The notes under the pieces: generated by a model
What the model was told of the DNA's origin: nothing
The model's database searches: none
What the model saw: only the letters and a program-made list of their open reading frames with translations
Translations under genes and position numbers: made by a program
Shown here: in pieces, positions 26,903-35,242 of the stretch
Position numbering within the stretch: the first letter of the stretch is position 1
Layout of the letters: each line of letters opens with the position of its first letter
Source of the DNA: Pseudomonas sp. MM223
GTDB taxonomy: Bacteria; Pseudomonadota; Gammaproteobacteria; Pseudomonadales; Pseudomonadaceae
Length of the DNA: 64,000 bases
NCBI GenBank assembly: GCA_947090765.1
Contig: OX352322.1
Location: forward strand, 949,501 to 1,013,500
Direction of reading: 5' to 3'

Positions 26903-26992
26903 CGTTACTGTTTCGTTACGCAACCGTTATCAGCTTTGCCACTGATATGTTAGTAAAACGTTACGTGTTGTTATGTGAGTCGTTACTGTAAC
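26903..26992. promoter_or_regulatory. Helically phased CGTTAC repeat array
   Basis: The hexamer YGTTAY/YGTTAG starts at 26,903, 26,914, 26,925, 26,948, 26,959, 26,969 and 26,981, that is at steps of about 11 bp or two steps. The last copy forms the dyad GTTAC-T-GTAAC (26,982-26,992). It fills the divergent promoter region of the RHH-like gene and the gene at 27,044, which argues for a multi-site operator. Confidence 0.7.
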
Positions 26993-27043
26993 TAAGGTAT
27001 AGTAGATATAGGGTATATTTGCGAGTTAAAAATTGGAGGTTCT

Positions 27044-28405
27044 ATGCTTGCTAGGCTTCTTGATGCGAAGCTAAGGGCGGGTGATCCAGATGCTAAATTT
27101 TTGCTCATTGCATTCTGGAAGCACTATGGCTCGGTGACGCCTAAGCCTCGTTCGCAGAAGCAATTGGCTGAAGACCTGCGGCTTCCGGTGCAAGCAGTTT
27201 CAAAAGCGGTTGCCCAACTGGTTGATGTGGGGGTACTGCGAGTCGTTACTCAGCCTGAAGGGAAGGGGCGGCCAAGGTGTACCTACGAGATGAGCAAAGC
27301 TATCCAGTCGGCTCTGCGGGATGTCGAGGAAAGGACGCTGAACCACCCCGGTTTGGTCAAGCATGTCTTGGGTGGCGAGCGCATCAGGGCCATCTGGTCT
27401 GGCTGGAAGGACGATGCGCCGACTGCGAAGGAGCTCAACACACGCTCGCGAGACGAGAAGCGAGTTGCTCCAGTGCGGCAGGGGAAGCTCAGCTTGGCGA
27501 ATCGTTTGCTGCTCATGATCTTGCTAAGCCATGCAGATCCGTTTGGGGTTGCCAGGGGGCTGAGTAGCAAGGAGCTCTGCTTGCTGACGGGAATGGATGC
27601 GGCCTCTCTCAAGCAGCGCTTGCGCAGGCTTACGGAGCTGGGATTCATTCGTAGACACATACCTGGGTTGGCGAGTCCGATTTTCGCTGAGAAGCTCAGG
27701 AGCGTTTATTGGCTTAATCTGAACCACCTTCAGCTTTCACCTGCTGACGACGTTGTTTCCGTCGTGGTGCATAAGAAGGCCGCCGATCAAGACATCGACT
27801 ACAAGTTTTTGGCTGGCGTCAGACTTGATCGCAACTCCTTCCTAAGGCGAGGGGAATACTTGGCACCTCGCAGCGTGGTTCGTCTCTTCAGGCGAGCGCC
27901 AGATCATGCGTTTGATCAGCTTGAGCTTTTTATTTGTGACTGCGTATTGGGCTTTCTGTCGCGCCACTGGGTTCAGGCTGATTCCGCCGGATGGGGAAAG
28001 GTGCGCGGTGTGGACTCGACGGTGAAGGAGCAAGTGGCGGCATTCTTTCGACTGCCGATGCTTGATCCCAAGGACAAAGCGATTCTGGACCACGAGGAGA
28101 TTTTCGACTTCTTCCACCACCAAGTCCTTGAGCTGGCCAGAGAGGTGGTCCAACGTTTTTCGCAGGTATCCAGCATTGATCTGGCCAGGGTTAGCTACAT
28201 CTTGGTTCCGGCGCATGTGTCGACTGGCCACCGTTGCATCGCTCTGTTGACTGAAAGAGCCTCGGACGAGGGTCTGGCCAAGCATTGGATGGTCACCAAG
28301 GGGTGGGATGATCCTGTGGTGAAAAGCGTGTTAAGGGAGGTGGATATTCCGCTGGAGCTGCGCGAAAAGTCAGGGTTGCTCACGCCAGCACGAGCTGCTG
28401 GGTAA
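27044..28405 (+). CDS. Double helix-turn-helix protein, function unknown
   Basis: The 453-aa protein was not recognised as a named family. An N-terminal winged-helix is readable (about 35-85: KPRSQKQLAEDLRLPVQAVSKAVAQLVDVGVLRVV, followed by a wing GKGRPRCTYE). A second HTH follows at about 170-205 (LSSKELCLLTGMDAASLKQRLRRLTELGFIRR). The C-terminal half is mixed helix/strand with no motif I can name. It begins after TTGGAGG and is preceded by the phased repeats. It may be the island's main regulator or a replication-initiation type protein; I cannot separate the two. Confidence 0.75.
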   Translation: MLARLLDAKLRAGDPDAKFLLIAFWKHYGSVTPKPRSQKQLAEDLRLPVQAVSKAVAQLVDVGVLRVVTQPEGKGRPRCTYEMSKAIQSALRDVEERTLNHPGLVKHVLGGERIRAIWSGWKDDAPTAKELNTRSRDEKRVAPVRQGKLSLANRLLLMILLSHADPFGVARGLSSKELCLLTGMDAASLKQRLRRLTELGFIRRHIPGLASPIFAEKLRSVYWLNLNHLQLSPADDVVSVVVHKKAADQDIDYKFLAGVRLDRNSFLRRGEYLAPRSVVRLFRRAPDHAFDQLELFICDCVLGFLSRHWVQADSAGWGKVRGVDSTVKEQVAAFFRLPMLDPKDKAILDHEEIFDFFHHQVLELAREVVQRFSQVSSIDLARVSYILVPAHVSTGHRCIALLTERASDEGLAKHWMVTKGWDDPVVKSVLREVDIPLELREKSGLLTPARAAG

Positions 28406-28465
28406 CAGGCAGTTTTTTTATACGGCCCTCGCAGATCCTCTGGGACATACAGAGGAGCCCTGCTG

Positions 28466-28696
28466 ATGCGAATTTTCCGCTTACAAGACGTGATCACTGC
28501 TACTGGCCTGTCTAGGTCGACCCTGTACAAGTACATCTCGGAAGGCACCTTCCCGAAACCGGTATCGTTGGGCGACCGCTGCGTCGGCTGGGTCGATAGC
28601 GAGGTGCACGACTGGATCCTGGCCAGGATTGAGGAGCGTGACCAGGCTGAGGGTGCTGCTACGCGCCCGATTGGCCATCTGAGTATGGCCGGCTAG
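28466..28696 (+). CDS. alpA: AlpA-family regulator/excisionase-like protein
   Basis: The 76-aa protein is a typical AlpA/MerR-like small DNA-binding protein: MRIFRLQDVITATGLSRSTLYKYISEGTFPKPVSLGDRCVGWVDSEVHDWI, with a helix-turn-helix (DVITATGLSRSTLYKYI) and a wing. AlpA proteins turn on integrase or replication genes of satellite prophages and integrative elements. The start follows GGAG with a 7-base gap. It stands between the double HTH gene and the Gp2-like replication gene. Confidence 0.9.
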   Translation: MRIFRLQDVITATGLSRSTLYKYISEGTFPKPVSLGDRCVGWVDSEVHDWILARIEERDQAEGAATRPIGHLSMAG

Positions 28697-29105
28697 AACC
28701 GCTCCTGCGCCATGATCGGCTTCGGCTGGTCATGGCGCTTCTGCCGCCGTTCAGTCACTGGCTGTGCGGCCTCTTCGGCTTGATTTATTTCCGAAATCCG
28801 AACTCGGCAAAAATTGCCGCCATGGCGGGAAGATTGAGGTGGCTTTGCCCGAGCTGGTCGGAGAAGGAAATTGCGGTGCGGGTATTATGCTTTTACTAGC
28901 TATTACCACCCGAAGGGTTCACGCCTAACCGAGTAGCAACCTTCACTGACCTACACAGGGAGTCGGACACTGATCCACCACCTGAGAGGCCATCACTACA
29001 GCGTATCCAGAGAGACCAACCAACGGATCAGGCGAGGACAGGTAACGGTTAAAAAGTACACAGCAGGCACTGGTTATGAAACTCAACCAACGAGAGGTCA
29101 TAACC
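28697..29105. other. Intergenic region without gene
   Basis: I see no credible coding sequence. A GC palindrome GCCGCCATGGCGG lies near 28,816. An AT-rich patch GGTATTATGCTTTTACTAGCTATTACC near 28,880-28,905 could hold a promoter for the Gp2-like gene. Confidence 0.4.
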
Positions 29106-29831
29106 ATGCTCAACGATACCGAACCCACCCAGCGCTACCCACTCCGTCATCCTGATAATCCCAACCTCCATCTGCACTACGGGGATACCTTCGAGGGCTT
29201 TCCCATACAGATCGAAGTAGGCCCCTTTATTCGGGAATACCTGTCTGATCTCAAGCGCACCGTCGACCTGGCATTGGCTGAGTATCCGAGGGTCTTGGCC
29301 TACAGGGTGGATCTGCGTTTGCCTCAGGGTGTCGAGCTACCCGACTTCGCCTATACGAATCAGGTCATCAGCCGGTTCTTCGAATCGTTTACGAAGAAGA
29401 TCCAGTACCACCAGGAGCGGGTGGCTGAGCGTGGCTACTCGCGTGGGTGCAAAGTACGGTACGTCTGGTCGAGAGAGATCGGTCAGGGAGGTCGGCAGCA
29501 TTATCACCTGCTGATCCTGTTGAATCGCGATGCCTACTACACCATCGGGCGTCTGGGCTCAGAGAGGGTCAACATGATCAGCCGCATAGAAGAGTCATGG
29601 GCCAGTGCGCTGGGGTTGTTGATGTCTGAAGTCGATGGGCTGGTACATATCCCCGAAAATCCAACGTATCGGATAGATCGGCATCCCCGTATGCGGAAGG
29701 TTGCATGGTCAGAACACAAGGTTCTTGTTGATGAGCTACCGGATCTGTTCTACCGGGCCAGCTACCTGTGTAAGAAAGCGACCAAGTCCTACGGGGATCG
29801 TCAGCGGGGATTCGGCACTAGCCGAGGGTAG
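29106..29831 (+). CDS. Inovirus Gp2-like / YagK-YfjJ replication-type protein
   Basis: The 241-aa protein (start MLNDTEPTQ after GAGAGG) matches the inovirus Gp2 family: an early strand VLAYRVDLRLP, the HUH-like core RQHYHLLILLNRDAYY, and the C-terminal YRASYLCKKATKSYG with the candidate nicking tyrosine. Such proteins are thought to start rolling-circle replication of satellite elements. The downstream 42-nt hairpin could be its target. The ORF extends ten codons upstream to another ATG without ribosome site. Confidence 0.85.
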   Translation: MLNDTEPTQRYPLRHPDNPNLHLHYGDTFEGFPIQIEVGPFIREYLSDLKRTVDLALAEYPRVLAYRVDLRLPQGVELPDFAYTNQVISRFFESFTKKIQYHQERVAERGYSRGCKVRYVWSREIGQGGRQHYHLLILLNRDAYYTIGRLGSERVNMISRIEESWASALGLLMSEVDGLVHIPENPTYRIDRHPRMRKVAWSEHKVLVDELPDLFYRASYLCKKATKSYGDRQRGFGTSRG

Positions 29832-29871
29832 TGGCTAGTTCGCCTTTGCGACCATTAACTCAGATCAGCGA

Positions 29872-29913
29872 GTGGTGTATGCGGGAGAGAGCAATTCTCT
29901 TTGCATACACCAC
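29872..29913. repeat. Perfect 11-bp inverted repeat with inner stem
   Basis: GTGGTGTATGC (29,872-29,882) pairs with GCATACACCAC (29,903-29,913). Inside, AGAGA pairs with TCTCT around the loop GCAAT. No T-run follows, so it is not a typical terminator. It starts 40 bp after the Gp2-like stop codon and would suit a rolling-circle origin or recombination site. Confidence 0.65.
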
Positions 29914-30010
29914 CCAGCTGGCTTGGCGATGCGCCCAGGCCTCAGCGCTCCAGGTCCCCGATGGTAGTTGATAGCGTCCACCTCGTTGTCCGTATTTATA
30001 ATCCGAGCAA

Positions 30011-30310
30011 TTAGGCGTCAGGTTGGCCAGCCATTCGCGAGGCGATCACGTCGAGCTCTCCCTGTTCAAGGCGCGCTGTGGACCAGCCGTTAGCGAAGCT
30101 CACGCTTTCAGATCGTGGGAGTTTGTTTTCGGGAAGGCTGCGAACTCGCACTTTTGCCGGAAGGGCTGCGCCTTCGCCAACGAACAGGGCCTCCTGTTGG
30201 GCCAAGGTTGACAGTGCCTTGGTCATCCCAGAAAGCCCATCTGGCAGGAACCGTGCTACGTGGGTTTGGTCGGTGGCGTTAGTTAAACGCAAAATCAGCC
30301 ATGTGCCGCA
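30011..30310 (-). pseudogene. 3' remnant of a HerA-like ATPase (DUF87)
   Basis: Only the C-terminal end of the family remains: ILRLTNATDQTHVARFLPDGLSG, then LSTLAQQEALFVGEGAALPAKVRVRSLP, and the closing PRSESVSFANGWS. In HerA/YjgR-type ATPases this follows the Walker B region. The Walker motifs and everything before them are gone, and codons upstream of about 30,310 read as low-complexity noise. HerA-type ATPases often serve in defence systems. Confidence 0.65.
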
Positions 30311-30356
30311 TTGAGATTGAGATTGGCTAGGCTGTGAGGGCTTCCGGCAACCTGAC

Positions 30357-30572
30357 GTGCTTGGCGCTACTGGAGCGGGGGACGCCATCCGAGCATTGGT
30401 TTGGCTTGGCGAGGCAAGCGCGGGGGATGCAGTTTCCAAACTTCATGAGCTGCTACCCGAGAGCGAATGGGGTGCTCTTGTGTCAGCTCACCGCTCGTTA
30501 CCTATCTGGATGGCGAATGCAATCTGCGCTCAGTCGAGTTGCACCTGCACCCACCCTGTCAAGTTGGGCTAG
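30357..30572 (+). pseudogene. Possible 3' remnant of a DUF6088/AbiEi-like regulator
   Basis: The frame contains ALVWLGEASAGDAVSKLHELLPESEWGALVSAHRSLPIWMANAI, resembling the C-terminal end of DUF6088-type antitoxin/regulator proteins. No start region or helix-turn-helix remains. This is weak evidence: a short fragment recognised by pattern only. Confidence 0.3.
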
Positions 30573-30607
30573 CGGTTAGCTGTAGCCTACTTACCGCCAG
30601 ACCGGCA

Positions 30608-31984
30608 TTATCTGGGATGGGGCAATTCGATGTGAAAGCCCGTGAGGCTAGCCGCTGAGGTGCACCAGATGCGGCCTTTGTGAGCCTCAATGATGGATCG
30701 GGTGATTGCAAGCCCGAGCCCGGCGTTGCTCGGGCTGCCCTCCCGCCGAGCGGGGTCAACCCGGTAAAAACGGTCGAAGAGCTTCTCTAGATGCTCTGGC
30801 TCGATTGTGTCCCCTGGGTTCTCGATACTGAAGGTAGTGGAGTCCTCTGTCTCGCGGATCAGAACCGAAATTGTCTGTCCCGCCGGCGTGTAGCGCAGCG
30901 CATTGGACAGCAAGTTGGATAGCGCGCGATCAAGCATCAGCCGATCTCCCAGCACTTGGCCTTTGCCTGTGAGCGATAGCTCAATGCCGCGCTCTTCGGC
31001 CAGAAGGTGGTAGTAGTCAAACAGCTTGAAGACTACGTCAGCCAGTTCGATCCTGGCCTGCTCGGGGATGATCAGGCCATTATCAGCCTTGGCCAAGAAC
31101 AGCATGTCATCAATCATCCGAGACATGCGCTTCAAGTCCTCCAGGTTGGAGTACAGATTCTCCTCATAGGCATTGATATCGCGTTTTTTACTCAGCACGA
31201 CCTCGGTGTGGGTCATCAGATTGCTGACTGGAGTTCGTAGCTCGTGGGCAATGTCGGCCGAAAAATTGGAGAGCCTAACGAAGGCATCCTCTAGCCGAGC
31301 CAACATCGCATTGAAGGAGAGAACCAGTTGCTGAAGTTCCCGCGGCACTGGTTCGAGAGGGATTCGCTCCTGTAACGAGCGAGCGGACATCCCGGAGGCC
31401 ACATGAGTGACTTGCCGCAGAGGCCTAAGGCCGCTGCGAGCAACCACCCAGCCGAGTGCGGCACTGAACAGGGCGCTGATGACCAATCCAATCCAAAACC
31501 ATCGTTGCAGCGTGTCGAAAAAGTGTGTGTGATTGGTGACGTCAAGAATCAGCAACGCAGTAAGCGGCTCAGCCTGATCGGCTACCGAGATTTGCTCCGT
31601 CATGCCACGGTACATGTGTTGGCCGTTCTGCCACTCCCACATGCTCTGCTCATTTGCACGTCTGAAACGCTCAGGTACTTCGACTGCTCTGGGGTCGGAA
31701 AACAGTACAGAACCGTCACTGGCCAGGATAGTGGCGGCCAGATCCTGATGGGCTCCCAGCAAAGCTCGCAACTGCGGTAATTCTTCCGAAAGGCTCGCTT
31801 CACCGCGAGCATTGTTGAGGATATGTTTGGCGGATTCGAGTTTCTCCACCAGGGCCTGCCGATCCAGCATCTTGAAGTGGTGCTGGCTGAGCATATTGAA
31901 ACTCAGCCCTGCTACCGTCAGGACTGCAATTACCGCGGACATGAACATCAGGCTCATGCGTGCGGTCAGCGAAAGGTGCTTCAT
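30608..31984 (-). CDS. copS: Heavy-metal sensor histidine kinase (CopS/CusS type)
   Basis: The 458-aa protein has an N-terminal membrane helix (SLMFMSAVIAVLTVAGLSF), a periplasmic sensor domain (about 35-160), a second helix (FWIGLVISALFSAALGWVVA), a HAMP linker, the H-box in FSADIAHELRTPVSNLMTHTEVVLSK, the N-box LSNLLSNALRYTPAG and G-boxes ending in GLGLAITRSIIEAHKG. It senses periplasmic copper and phosphorylates CopR. The start at 31,984 has GGAG at a good distance; a GTG two codons earlier overlaps the copR stop. Confidence 0.93.
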   Translation of the reverse strand: MKHLSLTARMSLMFMSAVIAVLTVAGLSFNMLSQHHFKMLDRQALVEKLESAKHILNNARGEASLSEELPQLRALLGAHQDLAATILASDGSVLFSDPRAVEVPERFRRANEQSMWEWQNGQHMYRGMTEQISVADQAEPLTALLILDVTNHTHFFDTLQRWFWIGLVISALFSAALGWVVARSGLRPLRQVTHVASGMSARSLQERIPLEPVPRELQQLVLSFNAMLARLEDAFVRLSNFSADIAHELRTPVSNLMTHTEVVLSKKRDINAYEENLYSNLEDLKRMSRMIDDMLFLAKADNGLIIPEQARIELADVVFKLFDYYHLLAEERGIELSLTGKGQVLGDRLMLDRALSNLLSNALRYTPAGQTISVLIRETEDSTTFSIENPGDTIEPEHLEKLFDRFYRVDPARREGSPSNAGLGLAITRSIIEAHKGRIWCTSAASLTGFHIELPHPR

Positions 31985-31986
31985 AT

Positions 31987-32663
31987 TCACTCCGGAGCAT
32001 CCATCATGTATCCCATGCCGCGGGCGGTATGAATCAGCTTGAGATCGAAATCGTCATCGATTTTTGCGCGTAGCCGGCGTACCGCAACCTCAATGACATT
32101 GGTGTCGCTGTCGAAATTCATGTCCCAAACCTGAGAGGCAATCAGCGACTTCGGGAGCACCTCGCCGCGCCGGCGCAGTAGCAGTTCCAGCAGTGAAAAC
32201 TCCTTCGCGGTCAGGTCAATTCTTTTCCCGCCACGGATCGCACGCCGCTTCATCAGATCGACTTCCAGATCGGCAATTTTCATGGTGGTCTGCGTCGGCG
32301 AACCATTACCTCTGCGCAACAGCGTTCTGACCCTGGCCAGAAGCTCTGAGAAAGCAAATGGCTTGATCAGGTAGTCGTCCGCACCCAGCCCAACCCTTTT
32401 ACGCGGTCTTCCACACCATCGCGTGCCGTCAAGAACAGTACGGGGACGTCTTTTCCTGCTGCGCGCAACATGCGCAGCACTTCCCAACCGTCCAGCCCAG
32501 GCATCATTACATCCAGAATTAGCAGGTCATAGGCTTCGCTAAGTGCATGCTGAAGGGCATCTGTACCGGTCATAACCCGGTCGACATTGAACCCAGCCTC
32601 GGTGAGACCTTGCTGGAGGTACGTACCGGTTTTGGGTTCGTCTTCAGCTACCAGTAGTTTCAT
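31987..32663 (-). pseudogene. copR: Response regulator CopR/CusR with one-base frame break
   Basis: The receiver half starts at 32,663 ([19 protein letters not shown]) with the phosphate acceptor in [10 protein letters not shown]. The effector half ends at 31,987 with the OmpR-type winged helix ([39 protein letters not shown]). They lie in different frames. The conserved GLELGADDYL is recovered if one A is restored near 32,388-32,390 (minus strand GGGTTGG-GCTGGG, expected GAGCTG). With it the protein would be a normal 225 aa. As written the regulator lacks its DNA-binding domain. Sequencing error is a real alternative. Confidence 0.85.
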
Positions 32664-32727
32664 GTGTGCAGACTCCAAAAGTCGGGTGGCCTGAGTTTGC
32701 AGGCAAACCGCGGCCCCAACCAGAAGC

Positions 32728-32742
32728 TTACGAAAATGTAAT
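32728..32742. promoter_or_regulatory. cop box
   Basis: TTACGAAAATGTAAT is an inverted repeat TTAC-N6-GTAA matching the CopR/CusR operator pattern. It stands 65 bp upstream of copR and 129 bp upstream of the divergent PtrA-like gene. Confidence 0.7.
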
Positions 32743-32870
32743 TCTGACTTCAGGCTCACTGACAGGGTGGCTTGTCTAGGGTGCAAGCATGAGTACTAGG
32801 TTGTGCTCTCGGCCCTCGACAGACCAAAAGCAGAGGTGCCGGCCATAGTTTGCACTGATGGAGACTGCCC

Positions 32871-33230
32871 ATGAAATCGCTGAAACCTTTGCTTCTGGTT
32901 GGTTCGCTACTGCTGTCTTCCATGGCTTGGGCCGAAGGGGGCAGCGACCGTGTATTCGAGCGCATCCAGCAGATGCGCGACAAAGCAGAAGCCGTGCTGA
33001 TCCAGGCGGAGAAGGCCCCGGTCGGCGAGCGGCATGTGCACATGAAGGAGCATATGAACATGCTCGAAGACATCATGAGCCAGCTGCACAACGAACATCC
33101 CGCGCCAAACATGTCTGCCGAAGAGCATCTGGCCTGGATGGAAAAGCATGACAAGCTGGTAGACGACGTGCTGGCTCAAATGATCCGCGAGCACAAGCTA
33201 ATGATGGCCGACAAAGAGTGCCATCGATAA
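32871..33230 (+). CDS. PtrA-type small secreted protein, long form
   Basis: The 119-aa protein has a signal peptide (MKSLKPLLLVGSLLLSSMAWA), then the PtrA N-terminal module AEGGSDRVFERIQQMRD. Its own C-terminal part is histidine- and methionine-rich (HVHMKEHMNMLEDIMSQLHNEHPAPNMSAEEHLAWMEKHD), suited to binding copper. PtrA proteins are copper-induced in Pseudomonas. It is transcribed divergently from copR with a cop box between. The ribosome site GGAGACTG precedes the ATG. Confidence 0.82.
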   Translation: MKSLKPLLLVGSLLLSSMAWAEGGSDRVFERIQQMRDKAEAVLIQAEKAPVGERHVHMKEHMNMLEDIMSQLHNEHPAPNMSAEEHLAWMEKHDKLVDDVLAQMIREHKLMMADKECHR

Positions 33231-33310
33231 GGATTTTCCCATCTTCCAGGCCTTCCGTGATTGCTCCTTTGGCCTAGCGGCGCCTTTATGGCGCCGTGCT
33301 TTTTCCCAGC

Positions 33311-33325
33311 TGACGCAATTGTAGT
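33311..33325 (+). promoter_or_regulatory. cop box, degenerate
   Basis: TGACGCAATTGTAGT fits the cop-box pattern T(T/G)AC-N6-GTA(A/G)T and lies 72 bp upstream of the cupredoxin gene at 33,397, followed by TTTGGGGTCAG. Confidence 0.5.
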
Positions 33326-33396
33326 TTTGGGGTCAGCGGCCTGGCAGCAAGCGGGGAATAGCATGAGATTTCCAGCACCCATCTCGAGGTCTCACC

Positions 33397-33954
33397 ATGA
33401 AACGCTTACCCCTTAAACTGCTGATCAGCACTCTGTTCATCAGCACCACCTTTCCGGCATTTGCCGAGGTCGGCGGCAGTAGCAATGGCATTGGGCAGCA
33501 GGCCCAGGCGACGCCAGCGACTCGTACCATCTTGGTAAAGATGGACGACATCAACTACAGCCAGAAAACGATCGATGTGAAGCCAGGTGAAACCGTGCGC
33601 TTCGTTCTGAAGAACGAGGGCGCGTTGATGCACGAGTTCAACATCGGGCAGGCAGCGTCCCAGCTGGAGCACCAGCGCAAGATGGCGTCCTTGTTCAAGG
33701 ACGGCACACTGACCCCGACCGGCATGGCCGAGCGCATTGTCTGGCATGAGCGTTATGGCATGGGAGACTCCAACCCTCCAGGCTATCCGGAAGTCATCAA
33801 AGCCAAGCATGACGACCCGAACGCGGTTCTCGTCGAGCCCGGCACAACCAAAGAGTTCGTGTGGACCTTCCCTAAGGCGGGCAGTTTGAGCTTCGCCTGT
33901 ACATTGCCTGGGCATTACCAGGCGGGGATGGTCGGTGAGTTTGCTCTGCGTTAG
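33397..33954 (+). CDS. copI: Periplasmic cupredoxin (CopI-like)
   Basis: The 185-aa protein has a signal peptide ending near AFA (residue 23) and one plastocyanin/azurin-like domain. The copper ligands are readable: H in EGALMHEFNIG and the C-terminal C-x4-H-x4-M loop SFACTLPGHYQAGM. A long insertion in the middle (about 85-135) is typical of CopI. It binds copper in the periplasm as part of tolerance. A cop box lies upstream and a strong hairpin downstream, so it is a single-gene unit beside a paralogue. Confidence 0.85.
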   Translation: MKRLPLKLLISTLFISTTFPAFAEVGGSSNGIGQQAQATPATRTILVKMDDINYSQKTIDVKPGETVRFVLKNEGALMHEFNIGQAASQLEHQRKMASLFKDGTLTPTGMAERIVWHERYGMGDSNPPGYPEVIKAKHDDPNAVLVEPGTTKEFVWTFPKAGSLSFACTLPGHYQAGMVGEFALR

Positions 33955-33960
33955 TCCGGC

Positions 33961-34000
33961 ATCGGTGCTACCCGTTGGCCGCGAGCTGGGTAGCACCGAT
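33961..34000. terminator. Long perfect hairpin after cupredoxin gene
   Basis: ATCGGTGCTACCC (33,961-33,973) and GGGTAGCACCGAT (33,988-34,000) make a perfect 13-bp stem, 6 bases past the stop codon. No T-run follows. Confidence 0.7.
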
Positions 34001-34010
34001 CTGACGAACC

Positions 34011-34025
34011 TTACTGCGATGTAGT
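34011..34025 (+). promoter_or_regulatory. cop box
   Basis: TTACTGCGATGTAGT, 77 bp upstream of the second cupredoxin, followed by TTTCACGTCAGCG. Both this box and the one at 33,311 are followed by TTTnnnGTCAGCG, so the whole promoter block is duplicated with the gene. Confidence 0.6.
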
Positions 34026-34101
34026 TTTCACGTCAGCGTACCGCCAGCTGCACCTCATTAGCATCGGGACTCATCCCTCCTCAACACCTCAGAGGCACAC
34101 C

Positions 34102-34635
34102 ATGAAACTCAGACCCGCTTTCATAATCACCACCCTTGGCTTGCTGCTCAGTGCTGCCAATGCGCTGGCCAGCCCGGGCCACAAGAAAGACAGTATTGGG
34201 CAACCGGGAGACGGTCAGGCAGTAGATCGCACCATCGAAGTCCGGATGGGGGACATCTTCTTCGAACCCAAAGCAATGGAGATCAAAGCAGGCGAGACAG
34301 TTCGCTTCGTCCTGAAAAATGACGGTGCACTGCTACACGAATTCAATCTTGGCAAAGCGGCATCCCATGCCGCGCACCAGAAAGAGATGGCCGCGATGTT
34401 TCAGAACGGCACGCTGTCCCCTACAGGTGCACATGACATGAGCAATATGGGCCATGCCATGGGCGGCATGAAGATGGTCGGTATGGAACACGATGACCCC
34501 AACAGTGTTCTTGTCGAACCTGGAGCACGCGAAGAGTTGATCTGGACCTTCTCCGCCGCCACCGAACTGGAGTTCGCCTGCAATATTCCAGGACATTATC
34601 AGTCGGGAATGGTCGGTAAGGTGACCGTACGCTGA
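34102..34635 (+). CDS. copI: Periplasmic cupredoxin (CopI-like), methionine-rich insert
   Basis: The 177-aa paralogue of the previous gene has a signal peptide (LLLSAANALA), the histidine ligand in GALLHEFNLG, and the C-x4-H-x4-M loop FACNIPGHYQSGM. In place of its neighbour's insert it carries MSNMGHAMGGMKMVGMEHDD, extra methionine/histidine copper sites. It likely binds periplasmic copper. It has its own cop box. The next gene downstream, a DUF2933 membrane protein, is truncated. Confidence 0.85.
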   Translation: MKLRPAFIITTLGLLLSAANALASPGHKKDSIGQPGDGQAVDRTIEVRMGDIFFEPKAMEIKAGETVRFVLKNDGALLHEFNLGKAASHAAHQKEMAAMFQNGTLSPTGAHDMSNMGHAMGGMKMVGMEHDDPNSVLVEPGAREELIWTFSAATELEFACNIPGHYQSGMVGKVTVR

Positions 34636-34714
34636 CGTTTATTGATACTCGCCAGCTCCGTCCAGTCTGAGACACCTATAGTGATCCGGCCGCCATTGAA
34701 ACGAGGCTATTGTC

Positions 34715-34807
34715 GTGGACCATACCCATCACACCAGTACCACTGAGCCGCCTTTTTGGAAGAGCAAGATTGGCATTGCGCTGATCATGCTGGCCGTAAT
34801 CGTGTGA
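34715..34807 (+). pseudogene. 5' remnant of a DUF2933 small membrane protein
   Basis: From GTG the frame reads VDHTHHTSTTEPPFWKSKIG then IALIMLAVIV and stops. This is the front half of a DUF2933 protein, which normally goes on with the rest of the helix and a short tail. The break falls at about 34,803, where helicase-like coding sequence in another frame starts abruptly. DUF2933 genes commonly accompany copper-resistance genes. Confidence 0.6.
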
Positions 34808-35142
34808 TCGATACGCTCGCTGAGCAGCACGGGGCACGTGTATACCGACCGGAGGCTCTGTACTGCTGCCGGTCTGCAATGCAAGCGGTGGTGGGAGGTG
34901 CTGCCGACTTTCTGAGTGCAGCCATTCAAGCGCGAGAGCGCAATAGACACCTTGCCCGACCGATCGCAAGACGCTCTGTAGGCAGCACATTACTTCTCAA
35001 GGGGCTGGAGGCGGATGTCTCGGTTGTCCTGCATCCTGAGCTTATGACCCCCCAGAATCTATACGTCGCACTGACGAGGGGCGCAAGGCATGTCGTGGTG
35101 TGTTCACCAACCCCCATCCTTGCGCCCGTGGTAAACGGCTGA
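34808..35142 (+). pseudogene. 3' remnant of a UvrD/Rep-like helicase
   Basis: The frame ends with GSTLLLKGLEADVSVVLHPE and then LYVALTRGARHVVVCSPTP, the last two motifs (V and VI) of superfamily 1 helicases. ATP-binding motifs are missing. Its upstream limit coincides with the truncated DUF2933 gene, so the two fragments meet at a deletion or recombination junction near 34,805. Confidence 0.7.
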
Positions 35143-35242
35143 TCCTTTTGTAGCGCTTACGGGCTTGACCTTGCCCAGTGAGGCTTCGCGATCAACACAC
35201 CATGCATTCACAATGTCACTGCAAGGTCCGGCATGTCTCTGC

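Noticed and set aside
26903..26992. CRISPR array
   Set aside because: The repeats are six bases long at about 11-bp steps with no spacers of CRISPR size, and no cas genes are present.
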